This document shows positions 15,801-27,524 of a stretch of DNA of 64,000 nucleotides, piece after piece; positions within the stretch are counted from its first letter, which is position 1; each line of letters opens with the position of its first letter. Origin of the DNA: Symsagittifera roscoffensis (taxonomy: Eukaryota; Xenacoelomorpha; Acoela; Convolutidae); assembly GCF_963678635.1 (NCBI RefSeq), contig NC_087062.1, positions 48,642,552-48,706,551 on the forward strand, written 5' to 3'. A model generated the notes under the pieces. It had not been told where the DNA came from, made no database searches, and worked only from the letters and a program-made list of their open reading frames with translations. The position numbers were made by a program, and so were the translations under genes.

Positions 15801-17582
15801 GGGTTGCGCTTGCTCGAAAAGGGGTAGAGATGTGGCTCTTTATGTATAAAATGGAATCAAAATGAAAACAAAAAAAAACGAAACAAAGGATTACGTAGCA
15901 CCAAACTCTGTAACAGACCAAAATCTTAACAAATGGAAAACCATCTTGACAGTATTTTTATTGGCCTAGCAGATGAACAAGTTTTTTGAGGTAATATTAA
16001 CAAAGACTTCTCTAATAATACAAGTGAAACAAGGATACAAGTAACACAAGGTTGGCTCTCGCTCAAATAGGGGTAGAAGTGTGGCTCTGTATGAATAATA
16101 TGGAATCAAAATATTAGCAGAAAAAAATCAAACGACTACGTAACCCCAAATTCTGTAACAGACAAAACGCTTAACAAATAGGAAGACATCTTGACATTAT
16201 CTTTTTTGGCCCAGCAGATGAACAAGTTTTTGAGGCAAAATTAACAAAGACTTCTCTAATAATACAAGTGGAACAAGGATACAAGTAACACAAGGGTTGC
16301 GCTCGCTCGAAAATGGGTAGAGGTGTGGCTCTTTATGTATAAACTGGAATCAAAATAATAACAAAAAAAGAAACAAAGGACTACATAGCCCCAAACTCTG
16401 TAACAGAAAAAAATTCTTAACAAATAGGAAACCATTTTGACAGTATTTTTATTGGCCTAGCAGATGAACAAGTTTTTTGAGGTAATATTAACAAAGACTT
16501 CTCTAATAATACAAGTGAAACAAGGATACAAGTAACACAAGGTTGGCTCTCGCTCAAATAGGGGTAGAAGGGTGGCTCTGTATGAATAATATGGAATCAA
16601 AATATTAGCAGAAAAAAATCAAACGACTACGTAGCCCCAAATTCTGTAACAGACAAAACGCTTAATAAATAGGAATCCATCTTGACAGTATCTTTGTTGG
16701 CCCGGCAGGGAAAAAACTTTTTCGAGGCAATTTTAACAAAGACTTCTCAAATAATACAAGTGAAACAAGGATAAAAGTAACATTAGGGTTACGCTCGCTC
16801 AAAAAGGGGTAGAGATGTGGCTCTTTATGTATAAAATGGAATCAAAATGAAAACAAAAAAAAAGAAACAAAGAATTACGTAGCACCAAACTCTGTAACAT
16901 ACCAAAATCTTAACAAATGGAAATCCATCTTGACAGTATTTTTATTGGCCTGTCAGATGAACAAGTTTTTTGAGGTAATATTAGCAAAGACTTCTCTAAT
17001 AATACAAGTGAAACAAGGCTACAAGTAACACAAGGGTTGCGCTCGCTCGAAAAGGGGTAGAGATGTGGCTCTTTATGTATAAAATGGAATCAAAATGAAA
17101 ACAAAAAAAAAGAAACAAAGGATTACGTAGCACCAAACTCTGTAACAGACCAAAATCTTAACAAATGGAAATCCATCTTGACAGTATTTTTATTGGCCTG
17201 TCAGATGAACAAGTTTTTTGAGGTAATATTAACAACGACTTCTCTAATAATACAAGTGAAACAAGGCTACAAGTAACACAAGGGTTGCGCTCGCGCGAAA
17301 AGGGGTAGAGATGTGGCTCTTTATGTATAAAATGGAATCAAAATATTAGCAAAAAAATTCAAAGGACTACGTTGCCCCAAATTCTGTAACAGACAAAACT
17401 CTTAACAAAAAGGAAATTACCTTGACAGTATCTTTAATGGCCCAGCAGATGGACAAGTTTTAAGAGGCAATTTTAACAAAGACTTCTCTAATAATACAAG
17501 TGAAACAAGGATACAAGTAACACAAGGGTTGCGCTCGCTCGAATAGGGGTAGAGGTGTGGCTCTTTTTGTATAAAATGGAAT
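12843..17582. repeat. 10-monomer offset duplication inside the satellite
   Basis: 12843-15118 is repeated at 15308-17582 with an offset of about 2465 bp (10 monomers). The monomer types come in the same order in both halves. The rare TAACATTAGGGTTACGCTCG type occurs at 13081, 14313, 15546 and 16778 (spacing 1232-1233 bp, five monomers), and the CTCGCGCGAAAAGGGGTAG type at about 14820 and 17285. This fits recent block duplication by unequal exchange or replication slippage. Confidence 0.85.
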
Positions 17583-19273
17583 AAAAAAAATAAAAAAAAA
17601 GAAACAAATGATTACGTAGCACCAAACTCTGTAATAGAAGAAAAACTTAACAAATAGAAAACTATCTTGAAAGTCTCTTTATTGGCCTAGCAGATGAACA
17701 AGGTGTTTGAGGTAATATTAACAAAAACTTCTCCAATAAAACAAGTTTAAAAAATAATACACGTAACACAAGGGTTGCGCTCGCTCGCTTAGGGGTAGAG
17801 GTGTGGCTCTCTATGTATAAAATGGCATCAAATTAATAACAAAAAAAGAAACAAAGGATTACGTAGCTCCAAAATCTGTAACGGACGAAAGTCTTAACTA
17901 GTAGAAAACCATCTTGACAGTATCTTTATTGGCCTAGCAGATGAACAAGTTTTTTGAGGCAATATTAACAAAGACTTCTCCAATAATACAAGTGAAACAA
18001 GGATACAAGTAACCCAAGGGTTGCACTCGCTCTAATAGGGGTAGAGGTGTGGCTCTTTGTGTATAATGGAATCAAAATAATGACAAAAAGAGAAACAAAC
18101 GATTATGAAGCACCAAACTCTGTAATAGACGAAAGTCTTAACAAATAGAAAAACATCTTGACAGTATCTTTATTGGCCTAGCAGATGAACAAGTTTTTTG
18201 AGGTAATATTAACAAAGACTTCTCTAATAATACAAGTAAAACAAGGATACAAGTAATACAATGGTTGCGCTCGCTCGAATAGGGGTAAAGATGTGGCTCT
18301 TTATGTATAAAATGGAATCAAAATATAGGCAAAAAAAGTCAAACGACTACGTAGCCCCAAATTCTGTAACAGACAAAACTCTTAACAAATAGGAAACCAC
18401 CTTGACTGTATCTTTATTGGCCCAGCAGATGAACAAGTTTTAAGAGTCAATATTAACAAAGACTTCTCTAATAATACAAGTGAAACAAGGATACAAGTAA
18501 CACAAGGGTTGCGCTCGCTCGAATAGGGGTAGAAATGGTGGCTCTTTATGTATAAAATGGAATCAAAATAATAAAAAAAAGGAAACAAACGATTACGTAG
18601 CACCAAACTCTGTAATAGACAAAAATCTTAACAAATAGAACACTATCTTGACAGTATCTTTATTGGCCTAGCAGATGAACAAGCTTTTTGAGGCAATATT
18701 AACGAAAACTTCTCTAATAATACAAGTGAAACAAGGATACAAGTAGCACAAGGGTTGCGCTCGCTCGAATAGGGATAGAGGTGTGGCTCTTTATGTATAA
18801 AATAGAATCAAAATAATTAAAAAAAAAAGAAACAAACGGTTACGTAGCACCAAACTCTGTAATAGACGAAAATCTTAACAAATAGAAAACAATCTTGAAA
18901 GTATCTTTATGCGCTCGCTCGAATAGGGGTAGAGGTGTGGCTCTGTATGAAAAAAATGGAATCAAAAATTTAGCAGAAAAAAATTCATAGGACTACGTAG
19001 CCCCAATTTCTGTAACAGACAAAACGCTTAACAAATAGGAAACCATCTTGCCAGTATCTTTATTGGCCCAGCAGATGAATAAATTTTTTGAGGCAATTTT
19101 AACAAAGACTTCTCAAAGAATACAAGTGAAACAAGGATAAAAGTAACATAAGGGTTACGCTCGCTGGAATAGGGTTAGAGGTGCTTTTGTGTATAAAATG
19201 GAATCAAAAAAATAACAAAAAAAAGAAACAAAGGAATACGTAGCACCAAATTCTGTAACAGACAAAATTTGGT

Positions 19274-19743
19274 TTACCTTCCCCATGTTTACCTACCTCC
19301 CCCGTTTCCCTCCCTGTTTACACCCCGTCACCCCACTTTCCTGCCAATTTACCACAACCGCCATTCGCCCCCCTTTATGAGGGGGTTATTTATTGGTAGA
19401 ATTTGGGGGAGGGGACCTATGATTTAAACCCCTACATGTTAGCCCCCCACCCCGCCTATCCCTCCTCAATGTACCCCCGTCTTAGTTTAACCACCCCCGT
19501 TTACTGGGTAAAAATGAAAAATGTGGGGGAGGGTAACCTGAACAACTGAGTATACTCCCTCCCCCGTCCCCGTTCAAAATGGTAAGCAATTTGGGGGGGG
19601 GGCTGTAACTTGTGGAGGGGGGTTGGGGATAACCTTTTGTAAACATGGGGATGGACGTAGGGATAAACGTTATGGAGTGGGGGAGGGGGTTGGTTTGGGC
19701 AAATGCGGATGGGGGGAAGATGTGCGGGGGGGGGGGGGGGGGG
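19274..19743. repeat. Opposed C-rich and G-rich tracts with G18 run
   Basis: Directly after the satellite, 19274-19500 is rich in C-runs (CCTCCCCCGTTTCCC type), while 19510-19743 is rich in G-runs and ends in eighteen consecutive G at 19726-19743. CCCCATGTTTAC on the left is matched by GTAAACATGGGG on the right, so the two halves are a degenerate inverted repeat. Many G-runs of three or more lie close together on the + strand, as needed for G-quadruplexes. A minus-strand 115-residue proline-rich frame (19501-19848) is a by-product of the C-runs. Confidence 0.8.
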
Positions 19744-19799
19744 TAATTCGAGTAGGTTTAGATTGCAAGTAGGCCCGTCAGTAACGCAGAAATTTGGAA

Positions 19800-19990
19800 A
19801 AATGTGAATTTGGAAAAATATGTATAGATTATAATCCGTTATAATCAATTATAAAGGATTTTAAGTGGATTATAATCCATTATAATAGATTTTAATGGAT
19901 GTGTTTTTACGAAAACAATCGATTCTATAATGAATCATTATAATTGATTATTAGCCATGGAACTCCGGTGCGGGCAAAGCATAAAAACTC
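19800..19990 (+). repeat. Dispersed TTATAATGGATTATAA repeat, copy 1
   Basis: Many variants of GATTATAATCCATTATAAT are followed by ATTATTAGCCATGGAACTCC and GGTGCGGGC. An inverted copy lies at about 25110-25300, and the CCATGGAACTCC edge recurs inverted with changes at 63545-63575. This is a dispersed repeat family of unknown class. Confidence 0.6.
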
Positions 19991-20219
19991 CGTTCTCTTC
20001 GAAAATCGAAACAATTATCAAAAAATCAACCTTATCCATCCGCATATAAGGAGCCAATATGTCAATCAAAACACTGTGTAAACTGGAATTGGCTGTTCAA
20101 ACACCTGCTGATGCAGCATTAGACTGGTATACAACGACAGTCAATAGACCATAATTCTGAACGCAAGCCTGGCCCACTGTCCATTCTATACAAACGATCA
20201 ACACCAAAGGAGCATATGT
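19991..20219. other. Short unassigned segment
   Basis: No recognised gene. A 31-codon frame from 20059 on the + strand is the only open stretch noticed and is too short to support. Confidence 0.5.
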
Positions 20220-21095
20220 TTAGTCCGCGTCTTTACAAAACAGTCCCATACAAAACAGTCCAATACAAAACATTCCGGAAAAGTATGAAAATGAACGAAA
20301 AAACAGTCCGAGACAACACAGGCCAAGAAAAAGTCCCAAGAAAAATTAATTTAACAAGGCGGTAGGCCGAGAATTGTCCTTTTTTCAACAAACATAAAGA
20401 ACAAAATAGTGAACGCTGCAGTCGTGCCAAATTCCCCGGGATGACCAAAAATACTAGTCATACATTTTCCATATATGGAAAAATGCTAGTCATACACTTT
20501 CCATACAATTCCATACGCACAGAAAATTGCATGAAAGGTCTATGATTAGTATTTTTTCATATATGTAAATTGTATGACTAGCATTTTTCCATAAACCATA
20601 TTGATTTTTTACATTTTAATTTCTCAAAATCTTTTGGTTGTGTTCGTTACCGAACACAAATGACATAAACCTTGATTACCCAAACGTAGTAACCAACGGT
20701 TTGGCCGTCTCGCATTAAAAATGCATTGGAAACAGCCTGCAATGATTAATTTCTGTCTCAGACAAATAATATAACGAAAATAACGAACTTTTAAATTTTG
20801 GCAATAATTTTCAAAGATGAATATTTCTAATATTTGAATTTTTAAATTACCAGACATTGATCAAGGCATACAAAAACATGTCATAAAAAAGAAAGAGGAG
20901 TCATAAGCGTTTTTGAAACAAGTTATGAAGAGAAAAGGAAAAAAAATCCAATATTAGTATATCCAGGACTACGTTATACACACAAAAAATTAAATTTTGC
21001 ATGCAAAATTTTTTTATCAAAAATGTTTGGTTGAATACGAAAATCAATTTGCGGTTAAGAAAAAAAAAATTTTTGTCGTCGCCATCAAAAAAATG

Positions 21096-21135
21096 CTAGT
21101 CATACAATTTCCACATATGGAAATTGTATGACTAG
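21096..21135. repeat. 40-bp palindrome
   Basis: Arms of 18 bp (CTAGTCATACAATTTCCA and its exact complement) flank a 4-nt centre, CATA. It could form a hairpin or cruciform. Related shorter palindromes lie at 20454-20490 and 21276-21315, and a decayed one at about 63755-63795. Confidence 0.9.
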
Positions 21136-21275
21136 TGTTTTTTTTCAGAAAACAAAAACAAAAAAAAGTCAAAGTTTTCAGTCGTAGCAGCCCAAAAAAC
21201 GCTTAAATGTTTTGCCAGCAGTTGAATTGATTGTTCAAAGCTTTTTTTTCACAAAAAAAATTTTTTAAAAAATTT

Positions 21276-21315
21276 CTAATTATACAATTTCCATATATGG
21301 AAATTGTATGGGTAG
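21276..21315. repeat. Second 40-bp palindrome with CCATATATGG centre
   Basis: Same layout as the palindrome at 21096, with the arms slightly decayed at their outer ends (CTAATTATACAATTTCC against GGAAATTGTATGGGTAG). The centre CCATATATGG matches the CArG-box consensus bound by SRF/MADS factors. No function is shown. Confidence 0.85.
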
Positions 21316-21710
21316 CATTTTTTGTCATACCATTTTTTTCCTTTTTTTGATGAAGAGATACCAATTTCGATACCAAAACAAATATAAAAAACCTTTGAAA
21401 TTCGATTAAACTCATTTTGCAAAAATGTATGAAATTTGTATGACTAAAAATTTTCCATAGACTAAGTGTATGAAATTGTATGATTAGCATTTTCGGTTTA
21501 TGGAGGTCAACCCGGGTCTTGCCAGCTTGCCAATAGAAGGTAGGATTTAATACAAATTTTAGAGGCGGTTATCGCCGTAAAGCAATAACTGGCTAGCTTA
21601 AACTGGATTGTTTTGTATTGGACTGTTTTCTCCTTAATTTCAATATTTTTTGGACTATTTTGTTTTGGACTGTTATGTATGGGACTGTTTTGTATATGCA
21701 CCGTTTAGTC

Positions 21711-22210
21711 CCGACTCACTTATATGACAAGCTATTTGCTGATAATAATGTGTACTTAGAGAACAAGGTTGGTCAGGTTTTAGGAAGAAGACCTGAATGC
21801 TCCGACTGCACGTTAACGCCAACTCGAAAGTTTTTTTAAATTAAAAATTTACGAACTAATCGAAAAAGTAAACATTTTTTTTCGATTTATCCCCCCGCAT
21901 GCTAATGTGAACTCCAGAGAGATGTATTTAGCGTCTTGTATCCTAACAATCTGGCCTCAATTCAATTTGGAAAGCTTTATTTCACCGCCACACGTGTTAT
22001 AAGATAATTCGAAAAATGACTGAATACAAAAATTACCCCAAGCATAAAAATTCCGGATTTTCTGCGAAAGTCGAAATGCAAAACAGACACGAGAAGGTAC
22101 TTCAACAGGACCTATCAAATCGGCAAACCTGATGATCTAACTCTTCATCGCGCAAAGTCAGGCAAATCTGATAGGCTACTTGTACTCATCGGAGGCTGTT
22201 TTTCCAATTA
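21711..22210. other. No gene seen
   Basis: Short frames only (the longest, at 21618-21839 on the + strand, begins inside the MITE end). From about 21900 the sequence starts to resemble 24820-25290, the outer part of the direct duplication. Confidence 0.5.
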
Positions 22211-23645
22211 GAATTTTTTTTATAGATTAACTCGTTTTTTCTATGCAGAAATGATATATTTCTTATTTTAGAAACAAACAGTTTCGGGAAAGAAGTAACC
22301 GGAAATCAGTTCACTGCTCACCCACAGCGAGATAAACATGCTTCGAGAATATAGTTTTTAACAAACTTATCGGACAGCGTCTTACATTTTTGAAATGACT
22401 CTGACTCTAAGACTGTAATATGGCATAAAAACCGCAATCAATTTTTCTAAACCGCTTTTGAACTGACAAAAAAGCTATGAAAATTGATTTTTTCCACATA
22501 CGTGTTTCGATTTTGTTTGAAGTTGAAGGTCAGAATTATTTCAGAAACTTAAAGTGTTGCCCGATAAACTTGTTATAATAAGAAGCAAAAAATTCGGAGA
22601 GACAGATTTAAATAAAACTAGCGTGTAACGAACCTCCGGTGCTTCAAAATTTTGACAACTCATGAAAATTCGCATATATTGGAAACCAGATATGTATGCT
22701 TTTCGTGTACTCGGACAGCACCCAATTACATAATAAGTAATTTCAAATTTTCAAAAAATCAATTTCGTTAAGTTTTCTGAAATTTATTCGAAAAATCAAA
22801 AAAAAAAAAACTCGGAAACTACAAGGATTTGAGAAATCGTAATTGGGGGGAAGATTCGCAACTTCTGAGAGTACTTTGACAGCACCCATCTACCGGGTAA
22901 GGAATTTCAAAACTGGAAAAAAACTTGACAGCAGCCAATAACATGGTTAGGAGTTTCAAAATTTGAAAAAAAAAACAATTTCGAAAGTTTTCTGAAATTT
23001 GTTCGAAAAATCAAGAAAAAATATATCTCTGAAACTACCAGGCTTTGAACAATCATATTTGGAGGCAAGAATCTCAATTTCTGAGAGTACTTTGACAGCA
23101 CCCAACTGCAGGGTAAGGCATTTCAAATTTGAAAAAAAAAATTTGAATTTTTTTTAAAAACAAATCGCAAAAAACGACATATCTCGCAAACTAAAAAGAT
23201 TTGAGCAGTTATAATTGGAAGCAAGGTTCGCAACCCCTGATAGTACTCTGATAGCCCCCAACTACAGGGTTGGGAGTTTCATATTTTCAGGGAAAAAAAT
23301 TCGTTAAATTTTCTGAAATTTTTTTGAAAATTCACAAAAAACGTCATATCTCAAAAACTTCAAAAAATTGAGCAGTTATTATTGGAGGCAAGGATCGTAA
23401 AGCCCTGAAAGTACTCTGATAGGTCCCCAAGTACAGGGTTTGAAAATTCAAATTTTGAACAAACAATTTTTGTTAAATTTGCTGAAAATTAAAAAAAAAC
23501 GTCATAAGTCGAACACCTCAAGGATTCGAGCAGTCATATTTGGAAGGTAAGATTCGCAACCGCTGAGAGTATCCTGACAGCGCCCAATTAAGAAGCAAGG
23601 CATTCCAAATTTTAAAAAAAAAAGAAACAAAATCAAATTTTAAAT
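21900..23645 (+). repeat. Large direct duplication, copy 1
   Basis: Pairs with 24820-26225. The best match starts at TAGATTAACTCGTTTTTTCT (22224) against TAGATTACCTCGTTTTTTCT (25296) and continues through ACAGCGAGATAAACA, GACTCTGACTCTAAGACTGT and CCAGAT..GTA.GCTTTTCGTGTACTC. The part before 22200 is only weakly similar. Both copies then pass into ~165-bp tandem repeats and a purine-rich tail. Copy 1 keeps more tandem units. Confidence 0.8.
22811..23620 (+). repeat. ~165-bp tandem repeats, about five units
   Basis: Units begin near 22811, 23022, 23172, 23338 and 23500, spaced 150-211 bp. Each has a version of CATATCTCGCAAACTACAAG, GATTTGAGCAGTCATAATTG, GATTCGCAACCCCTGA, GTACTCTGACAGCACCCAA and CTACAGGGTAAGG, then TTTCAAATTTTGAAAAAA. 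The A-rich end of each unit varies most. Confidence 0.8.
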
Positions 23646-23937
23646 TAGAAAAAAAGATATTAAAAAATAGAAAATAGATCGAAAAGAAGAATTGAAAATA
23701 TATCGAAAATGGATTGAAAAAGAAATTTAAAAAAAGGAGGATCAAAATTTTTTTTTAAAAACAGGAAACAAGATTGAAAAGAGGGATTGAAAAAAAACAG
23801 AAAAAATATTGAAAGGGATCGGAAAAAAGACAGAAAGAAAGATAAAACAAAGAGAAAGAAAAAAAGTGATAAAAAAGTGATATAAATTGGTATGAAAACA
23901 ATGATAAAAAAAGTCAGGTAAAAAAGTGATATTAAAA
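23610..23937. repeat. Short purine-rich low-complexity tract
   Basis: Almost only A and G on the + strand (AAAAAGATATTAAAAAATAG type). It follows the last ~165-bp unit directly and uses the same phrase that opens the much longer tract at 26205. Minus-strand frames rich in F, L, S and I are composition artefacts. Confidence 0.85.
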
Positions 23938-24348
23938 AACAAGGATACAAGTAACACAAGGGTTGCGCGCACTCGAATAGGGGTAGAGGTGCGGCTCAGT
24001 ATGTATAAAATGGAACCAAAATTTTGACACAAAAAGAAACAAAGGACTACGGAGCAAGTTCTGTAACAGACTAAAGCCTTCACAAATAGAAAACCATCTT
24101 GACAGTGTCCTTATTGGTCTAGCAGATGAACAAAATTCTTGAGGCAATATTAACAAAGACTTCTCTAATAATACAAGTAAAACAAGGATACAAGTAACAC
24201 AAGGGTTACTCTAGCTCGAATAGGGGTAGAGTTGTGGCTCTTCATGTATAAAATGGATCCAAATTAATAACAAAATAGAAACAAAAAACTCTGTATCACC
24301 AAATTCTGCAAAAAACGAAAGTCTTAACAAAGAGGAAACCATCTTGAC
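23938..24348 (+). repeat. Isolated two-monomer island of the 246-bp satellite
   Basis: AAGGATACAAGTAACACAAG, GGTTGCGCGCACTCGAATAG, TATGTATAAAATGGAACCAA and the rest of the satellite follow in order for nearly two monomers, ending at ACCATCTTGACG. It is 4.7 kb from the main array, in the same orientation, and diverged from it. Confidence 0.93.
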
Positions 24349-24819
24349 GTAACTCAATTCTTTATGCGGACGATTCTGTCATTAAAAATAGAGAAAAATA
24401 GAGAAAAAGGTCTGTCAAGCAGTGTTGGATAAAACCAACAAACGGCAGTTCTGAATTGAACTTACAACAAACGGAAACGAAGCTAAAAAACACGCTTCAA
24501 AAAAAACCTGGTGAACATCGAAAACAGAAATTTAACGATAGACTCGAAACTGCTCCAACCCTCGACCCTGGCCGTCAGTGCTGGGATAAAATTTAAGTAC
24601 CTCTCAAAATGAGACCAAAGGACCCAAAAGGCAAGGTATGACGTAAAAGAGAGAACTTTTCTCGTATACCAGGGCAAAGCCTCGAATATTCCGACTGCCC
24701 TTCAAAGCATATCGAATAGATTTTTTGGAAAAAAGAAAATATTGAAAAAACATAAATTTTGGACAAAATCAATGTTCAACTAAAAAAGTTTAAGTCCTAA
24801 AAAATTGATACTACCCATT
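24349..24819. other. No gene seen
   Basis: A stretch of mixed composition between the satellite island and duplication copy 2. No reading frame over 65 codons and no recognised motif. Confidence 0.5.
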
Positions 24820-26225
24820 AGCTAACCTCAATTCACTTTGTTGTGCGGGATAATTCGCAACGCATAAATATTTTGGGTTATGTTTTCAGGATTATGGATA
24901 AAATCTTCAAAGTGCGCATAAATTAGACAAGAAAACGGCCAAATTGGCGACTTTCAAACTCCCAAAACAATGCAAAAAATTATCGGAGGTGAAAATTTTT
25001 TTTTTACATTTGATTTTAGGGAGCCAATATTCGCAATGGGTCATGAATAAATTTTGTTAAGAACTATTATTTCGATCGCTGAAAAATGACTGAAAAAAAT
25101 GGACTGTAGAAAATCTGACTGAATCCACCCGCACTGGAGTTCCATGGATAATAATCGGTAATTTTGTCGTTTTATAGTCAGTATCTATGAAATTACAAAA
25201 ACAAACGATTATAATTCATCAAAAATGTATTATAATCCATTATTTTTTATATCAAAATAATCCATTATAATCGATTATAATCCATATTTTTTTATAGATT
25301 ACCTCGTTTTTTCTCAATTTTTCTATGAAGAAATGATATATTTCTTCTTAGTTTAGAAATGAACAATTTCTGAAAAAAAGGAACCGGAAAAAAATTAGTT
25401 CACTGCTCACTCACAGCGAGATAAACACGCTTGGAGTATAGAGCTTTTAATAAATTTATCGGACAGCATCTTAATTATTTGAAGTGACTCTGACTCTAAG
25501 ACTGTAATATGGCATAAAAACTGCAATCAATTTTTTTCTAAACCGCTTTTGAACTGACAAAAAATTATTGAAAACAATTTTTTTCCAAAAAAGTGTTTCG
25601 GTTTGTTTGAAATTGAAGGTCAGAATTATTTCAGAAACTTAATGTGTTGCACGATAAACTTGTTATAATTAGTAGCAAGAATTTCGGAGAGACAAGTTTA
25701 TATAAAAAATTGTCAACTCATGAAAAACCGAATATATTGGAAACCAGATCTGTAGGCTTTTCGTGTACTCTGACAGCACCCAATTACATAATTAGTAATT
25801 TCAAATTTTGAAAAAATCAATTTCGTTAAGTTTTCTGAAATTTATTCAAAAAATCAAAAAAAATATACATCTCGGAAACTACAAGGTTTTGAGAAATCGT
25901 ATTTGGGGGGAAGATTCGCAATTTCTGATAGTACCTTGACAGCACCCATCTACCGGGTAAGGAATTTCAAAACTGGAAAAAAAATTTTTTTTTGGAAAAA
26001 AAATCACAAAAAACGTCATATCTCGCAAACTACAAAAATTTGAGCAGTCATAACTGGAAGCAAGGTTCGCAACCCCCGATAGTACTCTGATAGCCCCCAA
26101 GTACAGCGTTTGAAAATTCTAATTTTGAGGAAAATTTTTTATTCTTATGTTTGCTAAAATTTAAAAAAAACGTCATAAGTCGAACAATACTACAGGTAAT
26201 GGATTTCAAAATTTGAAAAAAGATA
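24820..26225 (+). repeat. Large direct duplication, copy 2
   Basis: Second copy of 21900-23645, offset about 3070 bp at its best-matching part. It contains the inverted TTATAATGG family copy (25110-25300), then about two and a half ~165-bp units (25860-26205), and leads into the long purine tract. Copy 2 has lost two to three tandem units relative to copy 1. Confidence 0.8.
25110..25300 (-). repeat. Dispersed TTATAATGGATTATAA repeat, inverted copy
   Basis: CGCACTGGAGTTCCATGGAT followed by variants of ATAATCCATTATAATCGATT is the reverse complement of the 19800-19990 copy. Confidence 0.6.
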
Positions 26226-27524
26226 TTAAACAAAATAGAAAACAAGATGGAAAAGAAAGATAAAAAAAATTGAAAAAGACGGATCGAAAAAAAGACAGAA
26301 AAAAAGATTGAAAAAGGATCGAAAAAAAAGAGAAAAAAAAGGTTAAAAAAAAGATTAAAAGTGATAAAAAAGAGATATAAAACTTTATAAAAAATGATAA
26401 AAAGCGATATAAAAGATGATATGAAAAAATGATTTAAAAATTGATATTGAAATATAGATATCGAAAAAAGATAAGAGATGAAAAAAAGTTAGAAAAAAAA
26501 GATCGAAAAAGAAGGATTGAATAAAAAAAGATACAAAAAAAGAACGATAGAAAAAAAAGATAGAAAAAAAAGATCAAAAAAATTAGAAAAAGAAGGATCG
26601 AAAAGAAGATAGAAAAAAAGATAGAAATAGAAGGATTGAAAAAAGATAGGAAACAAAAATTATAAAAGATGGAAAAAAGATCGAAAAAGAAGATCAAAAA
26701 AGGATCGAAAAAAGAAGATAGAAAAAAGATCGAAAAAGAAGAATAAAAAAATATATAAAGATGAAAAAAGATCGAAAAAGAAGGATCGAAAAGATTTAAA
26801 AAGAAGGATTGAAAAAAAAGATGAAGAAATGAAGATAGAAAAAAAGATTGGAAAAAAGAGCGAAAAAAATGAAGATAGAAAAAAGAATTGAAAAAGAAAG
26901 ATCAAAGAAAGGAAAAAAATGAAGAAAAGATCGAAAAAGCAGGATCGAAAAAATTGAACAGAACAGATTAAAAAAAGATGGAAAAAGAAGATTGAAAAAG
27001 AAATCAAAAAAGGATTGAAAAAAAAATATATGAAAAAAGAGGATCAAAAAATGTATTAAAAAAATAGAAAAAAAAGATGGATAAGAATAAAGAAAAAGAT
27101 TGAAAAAGAAGAATCGAAAAAAGACAGAAAAAAAGGTTAAAAAAGAAGGCTCGAAAAAAAGACAGAAAAAAAGTTAAAAAAAAACATTTCAAGTGATATA
27201 AAAAGAGATATAGAATTATATAAAACAATGATAAAAAGCGATATGAAAAAATGGTATAAAAAAACTGATATTGAAATATAGATATGGAAGAAAGATAAGA
27301 GATGAAAAAAAGTTAGATAAAAAAGATCGAAAAAGAAGGATTGAAAAAAAAATACAAAAAAAGAACGATAGAAAAAAAATAGAAAAAAAGGTCAAAAAAA
27401 TAGAAAAAGAAGGATAAAAAAGATAGAAAAAAATAGAAAAAGAAGAACTGAAAAAAAAGATAGGAAAATTTTTTTAAAAAAGATAGAAAAAAAGATCGAA
27501 AAAGAATTAATTTGATAAAAATTT

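Larger units (their letters stand above)
1..19268. repeat. ~246-bp satellite array, about 78 monomers
   Basis: A continuous head-to-tail array. The landmark GGGTTGCTCTCGCTCGAATA recurs at 102, 348, 593 and 840, so the period is about 246 bp, and it can be followed to about 19267, where the last monomer breaks off inside GTAACAGACAAAA. Each monomer holds a GC-richer box (GTTGCGCTCGCTCG), TGGCTCTTTATGTATAAAAT, GATTACGTAGCACCAAA, TCTTGACAGTATCTTTATTG and an A-rich tail. Monomers differ by small indels and substitutions. Copies before about 5000 mostly read GCTCTCGCTCGAATA, and later ones mostly GCGCTCGCTCGAAAA. The 60-93 residue reading frames inside monomers are satellite by-products. The array begins before the window. 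Confidence 0.97.
20850..21510 (+). repeat. Dispersed repeat, copy 1 (inverted copy at 63.6 kb)
   Basis: Shares CCAGGACTACGTTATACACA, TTTTGCATGCAAAA and the right edge CGGTTTATGGAGGTCAACCC with the reverse complement of 63575-63975. The two copies differ by substitutions and indels in the centre, so this is an old dispersed family. Confidence 0.75.
20220..21710. mobile_element. MITE-like element with inverted CAGTCC-motif ends
   Basis: The left end carries TACAAAACAGTCCCATACAA, followed by another CAGTCC unit and a degenerate one. The right end (about 21606-21710) carries the same motifs in reverse complement, and both outer edges contain TTTAGTCC or its complement. The interior has no transposase-like reading frame. 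It contains several 40-bp palindromes and the segment that recurs inverted at 63.6 kb. A nested structure or a non-autonomous DNA transposon are both possible. No clean target duplication was found. Confidence 0.45.

Noticed and set aside
4255..18606. 60-93 residue frames inside the satellite, some with Met-Cys-Tyr-Leu-Tyr starts
   Set aside because: They recur only where a given monomer type lacks a stop and are lost in neighbours; satellite by-products.
1..19268. CRISPR array
   Set aside because: Repeats are ~246 bp and contiguous, with no unique spacers, and the genome is eukaryotic.
19501..19848. 115-residue proline-rich minus-strand frame
   Set aside because: The prolines come from C-runs in the low-complexity block.
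20059..20154. Short 31-codon + strand frame near the MITE
   Set aside because: Too short, with no splice or start context to support it.
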